From: Sordaria brevicollis
Taxonomy: Eukaryota; Ascomycota; Sordariomycetes; Sordariales; Sordariaceae
Assembly (NCBI GenBank): GCA_033439795.1
Contig: JAUTDP010000008.1
Location: 1,922,001 to 1,986,000 of the forward strand
DNA length: 64,000 bases
Direction: 5' to 3'
This document shows positions 20,263-32,751 of this stretch, one piece after another. Made by a program: the position numbers and the translations under genes. Each line of letters starts with the position of its first letter. The stretch's first letter is position 1. The notes below the pieces were generated by a model. It did no database searches, was not told the origin of the DNA, and was given only the letters and a program-made list of their open reading frames with translations.

Positions 20263-23200
20263 TTAAATTCTACTATTTAAAAGCGGATAGAAGAAATAAA
20301 TTCAATAAACGGATAATAATTTTATAAACGGAAAATTAGTAACTTTAAACGCGGTATTGTAATATTTTTTAATATTATAATCGGATTTAATAATATAAAT
20401 ATTAACGATATAGAGGAATTTTACAACTCCTAAAACGGTATACTAAATAATAGCGGTAATAGCGAAAGCCTAATTAAAGGTCTAATTAAAACCTTTAAAA
20501 ATAATACGACCTTTAAAAATTATATTAAATCTTTCTTATTTAATATTACCCTTATTTTTAATACCCTTACCCTTTATTTGGATTTTAGAATTATTAAATA
20601 TTCCGTTCGTAAGAAGAAATTTCCTTTTAAAACCTTAATTAACGATAATTCCGACAATAATACGAATTTAATTCCCCATTATAAAAAATAGTTAGAGCTC
20701 TTTAAATAGGACGGCTAACCCTATACTTTCGGCTTCTTTTTTAATAAACTCATTATAGTATATAATAACAATATTGAATAAGGACTTCGTAATAATTTAA
20801 ATACCGCTTAATACGAAATTATTAATATATTTCCTACCGAATATAATTAATAGTTAAAGGGATTTTAGACCGTTATAATTATATACAATAAGGAAAATTT
20901 AATTGAATTCTTCGAATAAATTCGTATAATCTTCGGTTCTTATTAGAATTAAGAGGCGGCTTTTAATAAATTCGTTTATATACGCTAAAAGGATAGCGAA
21001 TTATTCGCTACTTTCTTAGCCGATTTTAATAACGAAATATTTAAAGTAAACGGTTATTTATAAAAGAATTTTATTAAATTGGGCTATTTCCGCCGTATTT
21101 TTAATAAGAAATAATATAATAAAATATTTATAATTATTTTCTTTAATAATTATTACGAATATTTTAAATAATTTTAATACTATACGTTTAAATATAAATA
21201 AATAATAGAATTTAAGGAGGATTATTATCGATATTAATATAATTAGAAAAGTAAAATTAAAAATAATAGGCTTTACGTCCTTAACGCCACTTTTATTAAT
21301 TATCCTACCGTTTTTTATACTTTACGTATCGCGCCCCGCCCTATTCCTATAACTTTTACCTAACGCTTAATTAATATAAATGGAAATATTATTATAAATA
21401 TTATATATATAATCTATAATCGAAGCGGACGAAGCCGAGGCGGTTTTAATATAAGTGCTTTTATTTCCGTTTTTATTAAACGTACTAAGTAAGTATCGGA
21501 TAAAGAGCGTTAATATCGTTAAAATAATAATTTATATATACATTATAACGTTTTTAAATATTACGTTTTAATTTATCCGTACTAATTAATTATTTCCTTT
21601 TCCTTTAGCGGAATGCGTATTTAAATTATTATTACCGAGGTCCTTCCGCTTTTAAAGGACGATAATAATAATAAAACTTATAATTCCGCCTTTAAATAAT
21701 AAATAAAAATTTAGCTCCGGTATAAAGTTGGGCCCTAGAGCCGGAAATAGAAATATTAAATAAAATAGAGGATTTTAAATTAAAAATAGAAGTAAAATTT
21801 ATTTTAATTCTATTTATTATTAATAATCGTAATTTATTCTATATTTTCGTTAATAAAAGTTATTAATATTATATTATAATTAGTAAGAAAATTATTAAAG
21901 AATTTTAAATTTTAATTATTCCTATTTTATTTCGTATTATAAAAGAAGTATTTATTATTATAAAGGGAATTTTTATTTAAAATATAATCCGATTTTTAAC
22001 CGAAGTAAATAATTATATTCATTTTATTTACGCTTATATCGTCCTATTATTCGAATTCCCTATTATATTAAATAAACCTTAATTTAAAATTATATAAATA
22101 TATTCCGTCCTTTACGAAAAGCGTTTATTTATAAGCGTTATTAATTATTAGGTTTTTTATATTAATAGAAAATAAATATTTAATATACCGTTTATCGCCG
22201 ATTTGAAGTCTATTATATATATTTTAATTATTACCTTTATAAACTATATACGTAAATTGAAAAAAGAATTCGGTAATTGAATAATTAAAGAAGTTATTTT
22301 CGCGGTTAATTTAAAGGACGTCGAAAAGGCGCTAAAATTAAAGAAAGTATATATAAAAATAGAATTAAAGGCGAAGATCTTTAAAAAATATTATAATTTA
22401 ATATTATTTTAAATAAAGGAAAACGCCGATAAATTAAACCTTTATCGTCCTAACGTAAATTATAAAATTATAATTAAAAAGGATAAAGACGGTAAGGAAC
22501 TCCTTATTCTATTTAGACCGCTTTATAATATAACGAAGGAAGAGTTCTTAATTTTTAAAAAAACGTTAAAGGATTTATTAAATAAAGGGTTTATCCGAAT
22601 TAATAGTTTAAAAGTAAGGGCCTTAATTTTATTTATACGTAAATCCGGAGGCGGATTCCACTTTTATTATAATTATTATATATTTAATACTATTATAAAA
22701 GTAAATTATTATTTATTATTATTAATTAAAAATATATTCTATATTTTAAAAGGAATAAAGTAATATATTAAAGTAAATATTATATAAGCTTTTTATAAAA
22801 TTTATATAATAAAAGGAAAAGAGGGGAAAATAGTATTTCGGATATAATATAGGTTATTCGAATAATTAATTATATTATTTAAATTAAATAGCGCGCCGGT
22901 TACATTTTAACGGTATATTAATTATATCTTCCGTAATTATTTAGATACGTTTTATACTATTTATATAAATAACGTATTTATTTATTCTTTTAATTCTTTA
23001 GAAGATTACGAATAAAAGGTGCATTTAATCTTTATTAAACTATTAAAAACCGGCTTTTATTTAAATTTAATTAAATATAAATTTAATATAAAGAAGGTTA
23101 AATATTTAAATTTTATTATTTATATTGGCGTTAGCGTATAAGTTAATTCTAAGAAGGTTAAAACGATTTTAGATTAATTTCCTCTTACCTTTTAAAAGGG

Positions 23201-25620
23201 TATATAGAATTTTTTAAAGTTTATTAATTATTATTATATATTTATTTTTTAATTTTTAAAAGTAATTACCCCCTTATTAAAATTAATTAATAAAGGGGTT
23301 ATTTTTAAATAAATTAAAGAATATAAGAGCGCTTTTTAGTTTTTAAAAATTTTATTTATAAAAATTCCGATTTTGACGGAGTTTAACCCGGATAAGAGAA
23401 TATTTTTAAAGACGGATTATAATAAATTTACCCTAAGTGGAATTATTTTTTAAAAAGTAAACGAAAATAGTAAAAATATAATCCATAAGGTTATAAATTT
23501 CTATTCCCGGAAATTTAATCTTACTAAATAGAATTACCCTATTTATAATAAAGAAATACTTATTATTATTAATTATTTAAAATAATAATCGGCGGAGTTA
23601 TAAAATTGTAAATTATTTATTATTTTAATAGATTATTAGAATTTCGAATATTTTATAAAATTAAAAAGACTTTTAGAATAGTAAGTGTAGTAAATGGAAT
23701 ATTTCTCCTAATTTAATTTTTAAATTGAATATAGGCTCGGTAAAAATAGAATAGTCCTTAACGCCCTCTTTCGACGAAATTAAAATATATTTACGGATTA
23801 AGATTATAAAGCGTAAGATATTTAAATAATACCGGACTCCGCTTTTAAAAATTATATTCTATTTTATATTTCGGCGGCCCGGGTAGTCTATTTAAGGAAG
23901 GAGGGTATAAATATATTTAAAAATCCGGATTTGTAATAATTTTAATTATAGACGGAATTTTATAATTCTTTATATTAATAAATAAAAGAAATTATCTTTT
24001 ATAACGACTATTATTTCGACCCGTCTTTGAAATTTAAAATCTAAATTATAAATTATTCTATTAATTCCCTTAGCCGCCTTTATTATTAAGACTATTTTTA
24101 GGTATTAAGAGCCTTTATATATATTAAATTTAAATTAATTATATTATTAAATACCGATTAATATTTTAACGTTTTTCGTATTATTTTAATTTAAATTATT
24201 TATAATTCGTATATATTAGGATATTTTAATAAAAAAAGTATTATTATAATACTTTTTCGGTATTTTTATTAATTTTTCTTTAGCTTTTATATCCGGTAAT
24301 TCCTCTATAATTATTATACCTACGGTTCTACGAAAGTTTAGAGGGAATAGAAGAAAAGCTTCTTATATTTATTATTAATTTCGGAATAATTTAATAGAAA
24401 TATATAAATAAATTTTATTATCGATTTTCTAAAGTTTAATAATAATATTTATCTTTAAGTTATAAAGGATAAGTTTAATAAAATTATATTTTTTGAATTT
24501 ATATTCTTTATAGAAATTGAATTTTACGCCGAGTATTTTTTTTAATATTTTATTCGCTACTACGGTTTCCTAAAATTTATTATTAACGATTATAATTCTA
24601 ATTAAATTAGCCGCTTTTAGGCTAAATTATATAAATTTTTAAATATTAAACGTTTATTTAATACCGTTTATTATTTATAGATTAATAGAGGCTTAGAATA
24701 TATAAATTAGGAAATTTATACTTATTTATATATAATCGTTAATTACGTTTAAAATAATTAAAATAAATAGTACCCTATAGCGTAATTAGTTATTAATAGC
24801 TGGATTAATATTTCGATAAATATATTTCCATTCTTTATTACTTATAGGTTCGACCCCGAATTCCTGGTCTCCGTAGTCGAAAACCCCTCTAATCGTTAAT
24901 TTTTACCTTTATCCTTTAAGAAGCGGGTTTAGGAATTCGTTAAAAAATTATAATAAATTACAAATTTATATTAAATTATTATAGTGGCCGTTATTTAAGA
25001 ATAAAAGAAATTTACTAATTATAATTAGTAATTTGTAGAATATTTTATAATTAGGAATAAAATTTAATTTAATTTTAAGAATTATATTACTAACCGCTTA
25101 AAGAAGAAGTTTAATTAATTTTATACGAAATATATTATTTTAAAGGTATTATTTCCCTATATAATTAAATTGTCCGGGCTTCCCTACGTTATTTATAATG
25201 TTTTTTACATCGACCTTTTACGTAAAATTATTAATAACCCTCTTTTTGGATAGAAATTCATTGATAAATAGCTTTCGGCTATTAAAATTAAAGGAGAATT
25301 GGAATATTAAATAAAAGAGATTTTTTATATTAATATTATTAAAAGGAAAGGAGGCTTAGTAAGAAAGGTTTTAATTAAATGGAAGGGATATTAGGATTTA
25401 ATATAGGAATTATTAGAAAATTTTAAAAATATTATTGCTTTAAACGAATTTAAAACTTAATACGGTTTAATTATAAATAATAACGGTTTAATCGACCGAT
25501 ATATTAGGAAATTCCTATAAAAAATTATAAATAGGGCGAAATATATTACGAATAGAATAGGGGATTTTTAAATACGGATTAAAATAAATAATAAATTAAT
25601 TAGAATAAAGTTTTAACGAA
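20263..25620 (+). pseudogene. Element 2 gag-pol with C-terminal chromodomain, RIP-destroyed
   Basis: A gag-like block (FVYIRQKDSELFATFLADFN) is readable near 20970-21030. RT covers about 22540-23110, its catalytic YxDD box reading YINN at 22962-22973. The RNase H start (FLKTDYNKFTLSGIIF) is near 23404. Integrase covers about 24260-25000. A chromodomain at about 25290-25460 (GGLVRKVLIKWKGY) has lost its second conserved Trp codon to a stop. Stops are G-to-A or C-to-T type. In life this would be the polyprotein for reverse transcription and heterochromatin-targeted integration. Confidence 0.88.
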
Positions 25621-25899
25621 ATTAATAATTAGTTTAATTTAAATACTTTTTATTAAATTATCTTCTATTACTTCCGATATAAATTCTTTAATAATAATCT
25701 TTTCTTTTTCTTTACGATCGGATATATAAATATTAATAAAATTATAAACGTTTAAAGGTTTACGAGCGTAGTAGCGAAAAATAGGAGGCGCAAGACGGTA
25801 ATTCTTTAAGTGCGAAGGTTTAATAGTAATAAAAAAAGAAGAGAGTAAAAGGCAAATATTATATTCGGGGTAGATATTTAAAGGGAAACGTTACGCTTT

Positions 25900-27010
25900 T
25901 TATTATTTAAATTTATTATATTCCTCTTTACTATTTCCTTCGATTTCTTTTCCCTTTTTTTTCTTTTTTACCGATAGGGGTTATATAATAACGGCTTCCT
26001 TAATAATAATAGTAATAGCGGTAGCGGTAGTATTAATAATAATAATATCGGCGGCGGCGGTTTCGGCGTTAGCGGTGCGGGTATTATAATTTTCGATTAA
26101 ATGGTTAAAATTTACGTATTGGCTATTTACTTATTTTATTTTCTTTATATTAGTTATTAAATTAAATAATTACTCTTTAAAATTTTCGAATTTATAGATT
26201 CGCTCTTTAAAAGCCTAAATTTCTATAATATTAGCTAAGCCGTTAATAATCTTAATAGAAAAAAAAAGTTTTATAGGAAGCGCTTTAATAGTAACCCGAT
26301 TAATAAAATCGTTAAATTATATTAATAATTTAAGGAATTATTAAATAAAAAAAAAAAAAGGACATTTATATAAGAATAAAGCTTTATTTCTTTAAGATTT
26401 AAAGTCCTAATAAAATTTTAAACGTAATAAAGTAATTATCGCGGGAATTTTTAAATATATACCCTTCGGTATATTAGGCTTTAAAGGCGGATTAAATTTA
26501 AATAGGAACGAATTTATAGCCTTTACGGGCGTATTAATAAAATAAATACACGGAAGTGGAGGAGCCTTTATTAAATATAATATAATTATATTTATTAATT
26601 AAATAACCTTTATATTCAGAATTTTAAAGCTCGGCCTTAAATAGAATATATTTACGAATATTATTGGGAGCGGATTTATTAACTATACCGGTAGCGGTAA
26701 TATTAGGCCGAATTTAGCGGGGTTTCGGTAGGGTAATAAATTTAGGAATAGCGATTTTAATAACGCTTTTATTACGGCGAAAGGCGGGAATAGGAATAGG
26801 CGGCGGAGTAAGCGAATTAATAATTTCCTATAGGGTTAAAAATTTATAAAAGAGTTCGAATTAAATAGTAGTAACGGGGGTATTTATTTTAACGGCGATT
26901 AATTAATAATTAATTAATACGCCCGTAAAAGGATTAATAAAAAGGATAATAATAATAATAATAATAATATTAAAAATAATAGAAATAATAAGGATACGCT
27001 TAATACGTAT
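25900..27010 (-). pseudogene. Antisense frame between chromodomain and 3' LTR of element 2, unknown product
   Basis: On the minus strand one frame stays protein-like for about 370 codons if RIP-type stops (TAA/TAG from CAA/CAG/TGG) are tolerated. Readable parts, N to C: a hydrophobic Ile/Leu-rich stretch, a Pro-rich segment (LTPPPIPIPAFRRNKS), ITLPKPR, then a charged region (RIYKFENFKE), an Ala/Thr-rich segment (TRTANAETAAAD) and a basic Lys-rich tail ending at two stops at 25900-25905. No ATG survives; ATA at the N-terminal side may be a mutated start. I do not recognise the family. It could be a captured host gene, an accessory ORF of the element, or chance. Confidence 0.45.
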
Positions 27011-27221
27011 TAATAGGAGTGCGCGCTATTTAATATTTATAGTTTTAGTTATTCGATAAGTTAAAGGAGGAAAGAGGAGAGGGAGAGAGAGAAAAGGAAA
27101 AGCGTAGGGTATATATTAGAAGTACGTTCGGTAGTAATTTATCGTTTAATATTTGGGGTCTATATAATTATATACCTACCTATATATAGTATTTTTAATT
27201 AAGGGAAAAGGGGGAGGCTAA

Positions 27222-27473
27222 TATTATAGGGCTAATGCCCGTGGTTGAATTTGATTAGTATTACTAATCGTACCGCTAATCGTTCCGCTAATTAGGCCGC
27301 TAATTGCGGTCCTTACCGCTACGGTAAGCGGAGTAGCCCGTACCTTAGTTTTTAAAAGGATAGTTAATTAGTGCCGCCTAGAAGGCGCTTCCCTTCCTCT
27401 TTTTTCCTCTTCGTAGAACCTTATCGATTCATTAAGACTTAGTATCTATGCTAACTGTGTTGTGCCCCTTACA
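27222..27473 (+). repeat. Element 2, 3' LTR
   Basis: 252 bp from TATTATAGGG to CCTTACA, partner of 20011-20262. Here the left, inward half is mutated and the right, outward end is nearly intact, the mirror image of the 5' LTR. Confidence 0.95.
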
Positions 27474-27478
27474 TCGCC

Positions 27479-30370
27479 GAAAATAAAGTAAAATTACGTA
27501 AATAAATTAAAAAAGAGGTCTTTAAATATATTTATAAATATTTAAATATATTTAGTAAAAAGGAATTTAATACCTTATTAAATTATTATATTAACGATTA
27601 TAAAATTAATTTAATAAATAGAATAAAATTTAAAAACCTTAACTATAATCCGTTATATAAAATATTAATAAACGAATTAAAAATTTATTAGAAATATATT
27701 AACGAAATATTAATTAAAGGGTTTATCGAAAATAATTCGGCCTTATAGGCGGCGCTTATCCTTTTCGTACCTAAAATTAACGGTAAATTAAAATTTTACG
27801 TAAATTATCGGAAATTTAACGCTATTATTTAAAAAGATAAATACCCATTACCCTTTATCGATAAAATTATCGCCCGAATTAATTAAATAAATTTTTTTTT
27901 AAAAATAAATATCCGATAAATATTCTACCGGATATATATATACCCGGACGACGAGGAATTAACGATATTCTAAATAAAATATAACGCCTATAAATATAAA
28001 GTCCTACCCTTCGGGTTAATTAATAATCCATTTACCTTTTAACGATATATTAATAAAACCTTAATAAAATATTTTAACGATTTTTATAACGTATATATTA
28101 ATAATATTCTCATTTTTTCGAATAGTTTAAAAGAATATAAAATCTATATTAAGAAAGTATTAACGAAGTTAGAAGCGGCCAACTTATAAATAAATTTAGA
28201 TAAATACGAATTCTATATTAAAAAGACTAAATTCTTAAATTTTATTATTAAAATTAATAGCGTATTAATAGACCTTTAGAAAATTATAATTATAAAGGAC
28301 TAGTAAGTCTTAACGAATATATAAAGGATATAATCTTTCTTCGGCTTTTATAACTTCTATAGGCGCTTCGTTAAAAATTATAATCGGATAGCGAAACCTT
28401 TAATAATTATAATTAAAAAGGGAGAAATCTTTAATTAAAATAAAAATTATTAAACTATATTTGAAGAATTTAAAAATCGTTTACTATTAACGCTTATTTT
28501 AACTTATTTCTAATACAAATACTTAATACATATAAAAATAAACGCGTCCGATAGAATAGTAATTAATATATTATTATAATTAATTAATAATAAATAACAA
28601 TCGGTTACTTTTTATTTAAAAACGATATATAGCGTAGAATATAATTATTCTATTTATAATAAAGAATTAATAATTATTATTAAAGCTTTATAATATTAAA
28701 GGGCTCAATTTATTAATTTATATAAACCCTTTTTAATCCTAATAAATAATAAAACCCTTAAATAATTTAATATTAAAAGACTTTTAAATTTACAATAAGC
28801 CGGGTAAGTTAAATTCCTATCCTAATATTATTTTATTATTTTTTACCAGTTAAAAAAGGAAAACGGTATAGCGGATATATTATTAAAAAAGGTAAAGGAT
28901 TTAAAGAATTAAAAAACGAAATAGGAAATATAAAAAACCTTCCAAATTTTTAAAAACTTTAATAATAATCGGATAATATAATTTAATAATATAATTAATA
29001 ATATTAATATAATTTACGTATCGATTATATTTTTAGGTACGGTTATTATAGAAATTAACCCTAAAATTATAGAAGGAATTCGAAAAGAATAATTAAAAAG
29101 CTATTTATTTATAAATCGCTTTATTTTCGAGAATAAAATATACCCGGATTTAGAAATTTATCGAAATATAATTAAAAGGGGGGAAAACGGGTATCGATTT
29201 ATTACCGATAAAATTCTTACCCGTTTTAATACATTTATTATATTACCTAGTACTTTAAAAGCCTAAATTATTTACAAATTATATATAAAGATTATTACCG
29301 TTTATTTAAACCGAAATAAAATAAAATATTTAGTATTTATATAATATTAATAATTAGGAATAACCGGTAACGTCGATCGCTTCGTTATTAATTGTATAAT
29401 ATATTATATTTCGAAGGTCCCCTGGGATAAAACCCCTAATAAATTAGAACCTATCCTAACGGCTTAGCGTATTTAATAAAATTTAATCGTAAATTTCAAA
29501 ACTATATTTAAAGATAAACGAAAATTCGATAACGTATTTATAATAATAGATTAATTAAATAAAGTATTATAAATTATCCTTTACTTTATAATAATAATAA
29601 CCCGAAACGTAGCCCGTATATATTATAAAAGCCTTTACTATATTTATAAATTATTAAACGAAATTATTTCGGATAGAAGCCCTTAATTTATATCGGACTT
29701 TATAAATAAATTAATTAAAATTTTGAATATTAAATAAAAATTAGCCTCCTTAGGATATAATCAAATTATAAGGTAGGCTACAATTATAAATAAATATTTC
29801 GATTAACGCTTTCGTCCCTTTATTAACTATTTTTAAAATAATTAATTAAAAATAATTTTAATAATAAATACAATATAAATAAGAATATTATATAATAATT
29901 TAAGTAAAATATAATTATACGAAGTATTAAAAGGATTCCCAATACCCAGAATTTTAAATTAGGAAGTTTAAATTAATTTTAATAGCGTATAATTAACAAT
30001 TAGAAAGAAGCTTAGCCGGGAAGATACGTAAAGCTTAATAAATCGGATCCGAAAATACGTAAATAAGGTAAAAAAATTTATTATTAAAGTTTAGGAATAG
30101 ATAATGAAATAATTAAATAAATATTAATACGTCCCGGATTTCGGACCCGGTAATAAAATATTTATTATTAAGTGGAACGAATTTATAAATTAACTAAATT
30201 ATAAATTCGATTTTCTTTTAACGAATTAATATTTTAAAATTAAAGAAAAGTATAATTATTCGTTCAAATTAAAAGTATTAGAAGGTTAAAGAAGAATGGA
30301 TATTTTTTATACCGATAAGCTTCGGAAATATTTTAATAATCTATTACCCGGTTAAAAATTAAAAGAGCCG
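27479..30370 (+). pseudogene. Element 1 RT, RNase H and integrase remnants
   Basis: RT begins near 27600 and is readable as GFIENNSAL, then LILFVPKINGKLKFYVNYRKFNAI with PLPFIDKI; the catalytic box reads YINN (28094-28105). The connection segment lies near 28330-28400 and RNase H near 28500-28700. Integrase covers about 29230-29990, with readable EIISDRSP-FISDFINKLIKIL. The region ends at LKEPVG just before element 3. Stops are of RIP type. Confidence 0.88.
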
Positions 30371-30375
30371 GTAGG

Positions 30376-30681
30376 TATCACGGGGCACGAGCAAGCAGTA
30401 AGGTACGATGTTTATTATTGTGCGAGGAACAGGAAATAATCCTATACGCCGCGACTATCTTATACGATTACAATATAGCCAATACGTAGCCCTAATCACG
30501 TATATAAGTTTGGGTAACGCCGGGACTAAGGTATTGGGGTACTATAAGCACGGTTAATTACAATTATCGCGATTACGGTCGCGTTCTATCTATTAATCCC
30601 AATATTATACGTAAATAATTATTATCAATTAATATATACAATACGACCACTTCTATATAAGAGCAAGCAATATTTATAATA
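30376..30681 (-). repeat. Element 3, left LTR (3' LTR in its own orientation)
   Basis: 306 bp. The outward (left) end TATCACGGGGCACGAG is well preserved and the inward end is heavily C-to-T/G-to-A changed relative to the partner at 47007-47312. Confidence 0.95.
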
Positions 30682-32406
30682 TTACCCCCTTCTAAAATAA
30701 AACTCCCCGTCTAAAAATTCCGTTCCCGGGTGTTTATTTATCTTTTAATTAATTATTACCAAAATAAATCCTTAAACGGGAGCTTACTATATATTAAAAT
30801 TCTTCTTCAAGAGTTAACTTTTTACTAAACTTCTACTAAACTTAACTTTTCCCCTCGAACCTCTCTTTACTTATAATAATTTAAATACTACTTTAAACGT
30901 TTATTATCTTCCTTTTATAAGCCCTTACTCTCTCTTTATTTATTACTAACCCCGAGAGGGGTATTATAAAAACGTTTATAATATAGTAATTTATTAATAA
31001 ATAAATTATTATTAATAATATAAATTGTAAAGACCTATATTCGATTCCTATCCGTACCGTTCTAATAATTATTTTTATTATTTCTACTAATTATAATATT
31101 AAAATACCGTAAATAGAAAGCCGAAAGTATTAAAGGCAATAGGCGAAGGTAGGGGGATATATACTATAATAAATATTATATTATCCCCTATTTCCTAACG
31201 ACATTTCGCTAAAAGGTTCGAAATATAAGGGATTCGGGCGGGGCGTATAATTAAAATGGAGGAACCTCCTTTTTTACTATTTTTATCTATCTTTTATCTT
31301 TTATTTAAATATTATTTAATTTAATGCTATATCGTATTTATCGGTTATCGGCGGCTAATACAGCCGGTATTAATACTAATAATAGTATTATTATATTCTT
31401 ATTACTATTAATACTATCCGGGAAAATATCCATTTTTAATTATTTTTTATACCCCTTTTTTAATAATAAATAAAATAAACCCAATTCTAAGTATTTTTTA
31501 TAAAATTATTAAACTAATTTATAATACTTATTAAAATTAAACGTAAATTATTAATTAGGGGGATAATAACTCTATTTTATTAAATACTTCCATTCCCCTC
31601 CTTATTTCTTATAATCTAGCAATTCGTCGAATTTTTAACGACGGTCTTCTTCAAAATTATTTATTCTAATAACCTCTATACCTTTATTAATTTTAATATC
31701 CGATATTAATTCTACTTAACTTAATAGCCTTAAAACGTAAAGTTTTACCCTAAAGATATTAACGACGTACGTAACCTTTATATTCTTAAATAAAATTAAT
31801 TCGACTATATATAAATTGGCCTTTATAATACGAAAAAAGCTTTTAAAGCGTAGGGCGAATTTATTATATAATCGGCCAATTATATAATTAAATATATCGA
31901 ATATTACTTCGTCCCTTACCTTATATTTAAAAATATTATTATAATAAACGTTAATTACTATTTCGTATCTTTCCTAGGCTTAAAAGGACGAAATTTTAAC
32001 GAAGTCCTATACCTCCTTAAACTTTAAAACCAATTAATTTATATTAAAAATCTATTTTTTCTATATATTTATAACGTCTAATAATATAAATAATAACGGT
32101 TCAATACTTATCCGAGGGTAAAAACCGTAATTAATAAAAAATAGAATAACGCTAATCGTAATAAATTTAAAATTATTACCCTAAAATTCGACTAAAGGCA
32201 GTTAATTTACTTAATTATCCTATATTTAATTAACGAATATCCTAAAGTATTATTCCATTTCCGTATTAATCTATTTAATTTAATTATTAATTTCTTTATA
32301 ATATAAAGTAATTAATTTTAACTTTACGCCCAATTTCTATAAAAAATATAATTAGAAGGTTAATACAAATTAAACGCCTCTATCCGAGATAATTATATTT
32401 AATAAG
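30682..32406 (-). pseudogene. Element 3 integrase C-terminal part and chromodomain, RIP-destroyed
   Basis: Reading leftward from the junction with element 4: IIISDRGV, then a recognisable second half of the integrase catalytic core, ending with an NYGFYPR-type block near 32110. A probable chromodomain lies near 31500-31620 (readable YLIK, then SYYPPN). About 800 bp of uncertain tail follow to the LTR. This joins in frame to the integrase N-part at 40805-41000 when element 4 is removed. Confidence 0.8.
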
Positions 32407-32411
32407 CTATA

Positions 32412-32751
32412 TGTCAGACTGCAATATGGGCGTGTAATAACGTAGCACGGCAAATATGTACAATTCAAATAGATAACTAAAATTAAAGAGAAGAAGAGTA
32501 GAAAGGTTAAAATTTAGGTATAGAAGTCTAGTCTTATACTAAACCACTTAGTAATATATAAAAGGTTATTAGTAATTACGTACCTATTAAACGGTCGTTA
32601 GGTCGTAATAGCCTTATTAAATCCTATTAAATAATCGCTAGGTTTAATCTACTAACTAAAAACTAAAGTTTAATATAACGAATAGTCTATACGTCCCAAT
32701 ACCCTAATCGCGGGGACCCGGTACTATAATCGCTAAATTTATATCGTTATA
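32412..32751 (-). repeat. Element 4, left LTR (3' LTR in its own orientation)
   Basis: 340 bp beginning TGTCAGACTGCAATATGGG, with the outward end intact; it ends TTATA where the partner ends TTACA. Confidence 0.95.

Larger units (their letters stand above)
20011..27473 (+). mobile_element. Element 2: Ty3/gypsy chromovirus, RIP-mutated, inserted in element 1
   Basis: The LTRs at 20011-20262 and 27222-27473 are both 252 bp. The target duplication TCGCC lies at 20006-20010 and 27474-27478. Length is 7,463 bp. A purine tract (AAGGGAAAAGGGGGAGG, from 27201) precedes the 3' LTR, giving plus orientation. Internal order is gag, RT, RNase H, integrase and chromodomain, followed by about 1.6 kb that is not pol and contains an antisense frame. 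The insertion lies between protease and RT of element 1. Confidence 0.95.
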
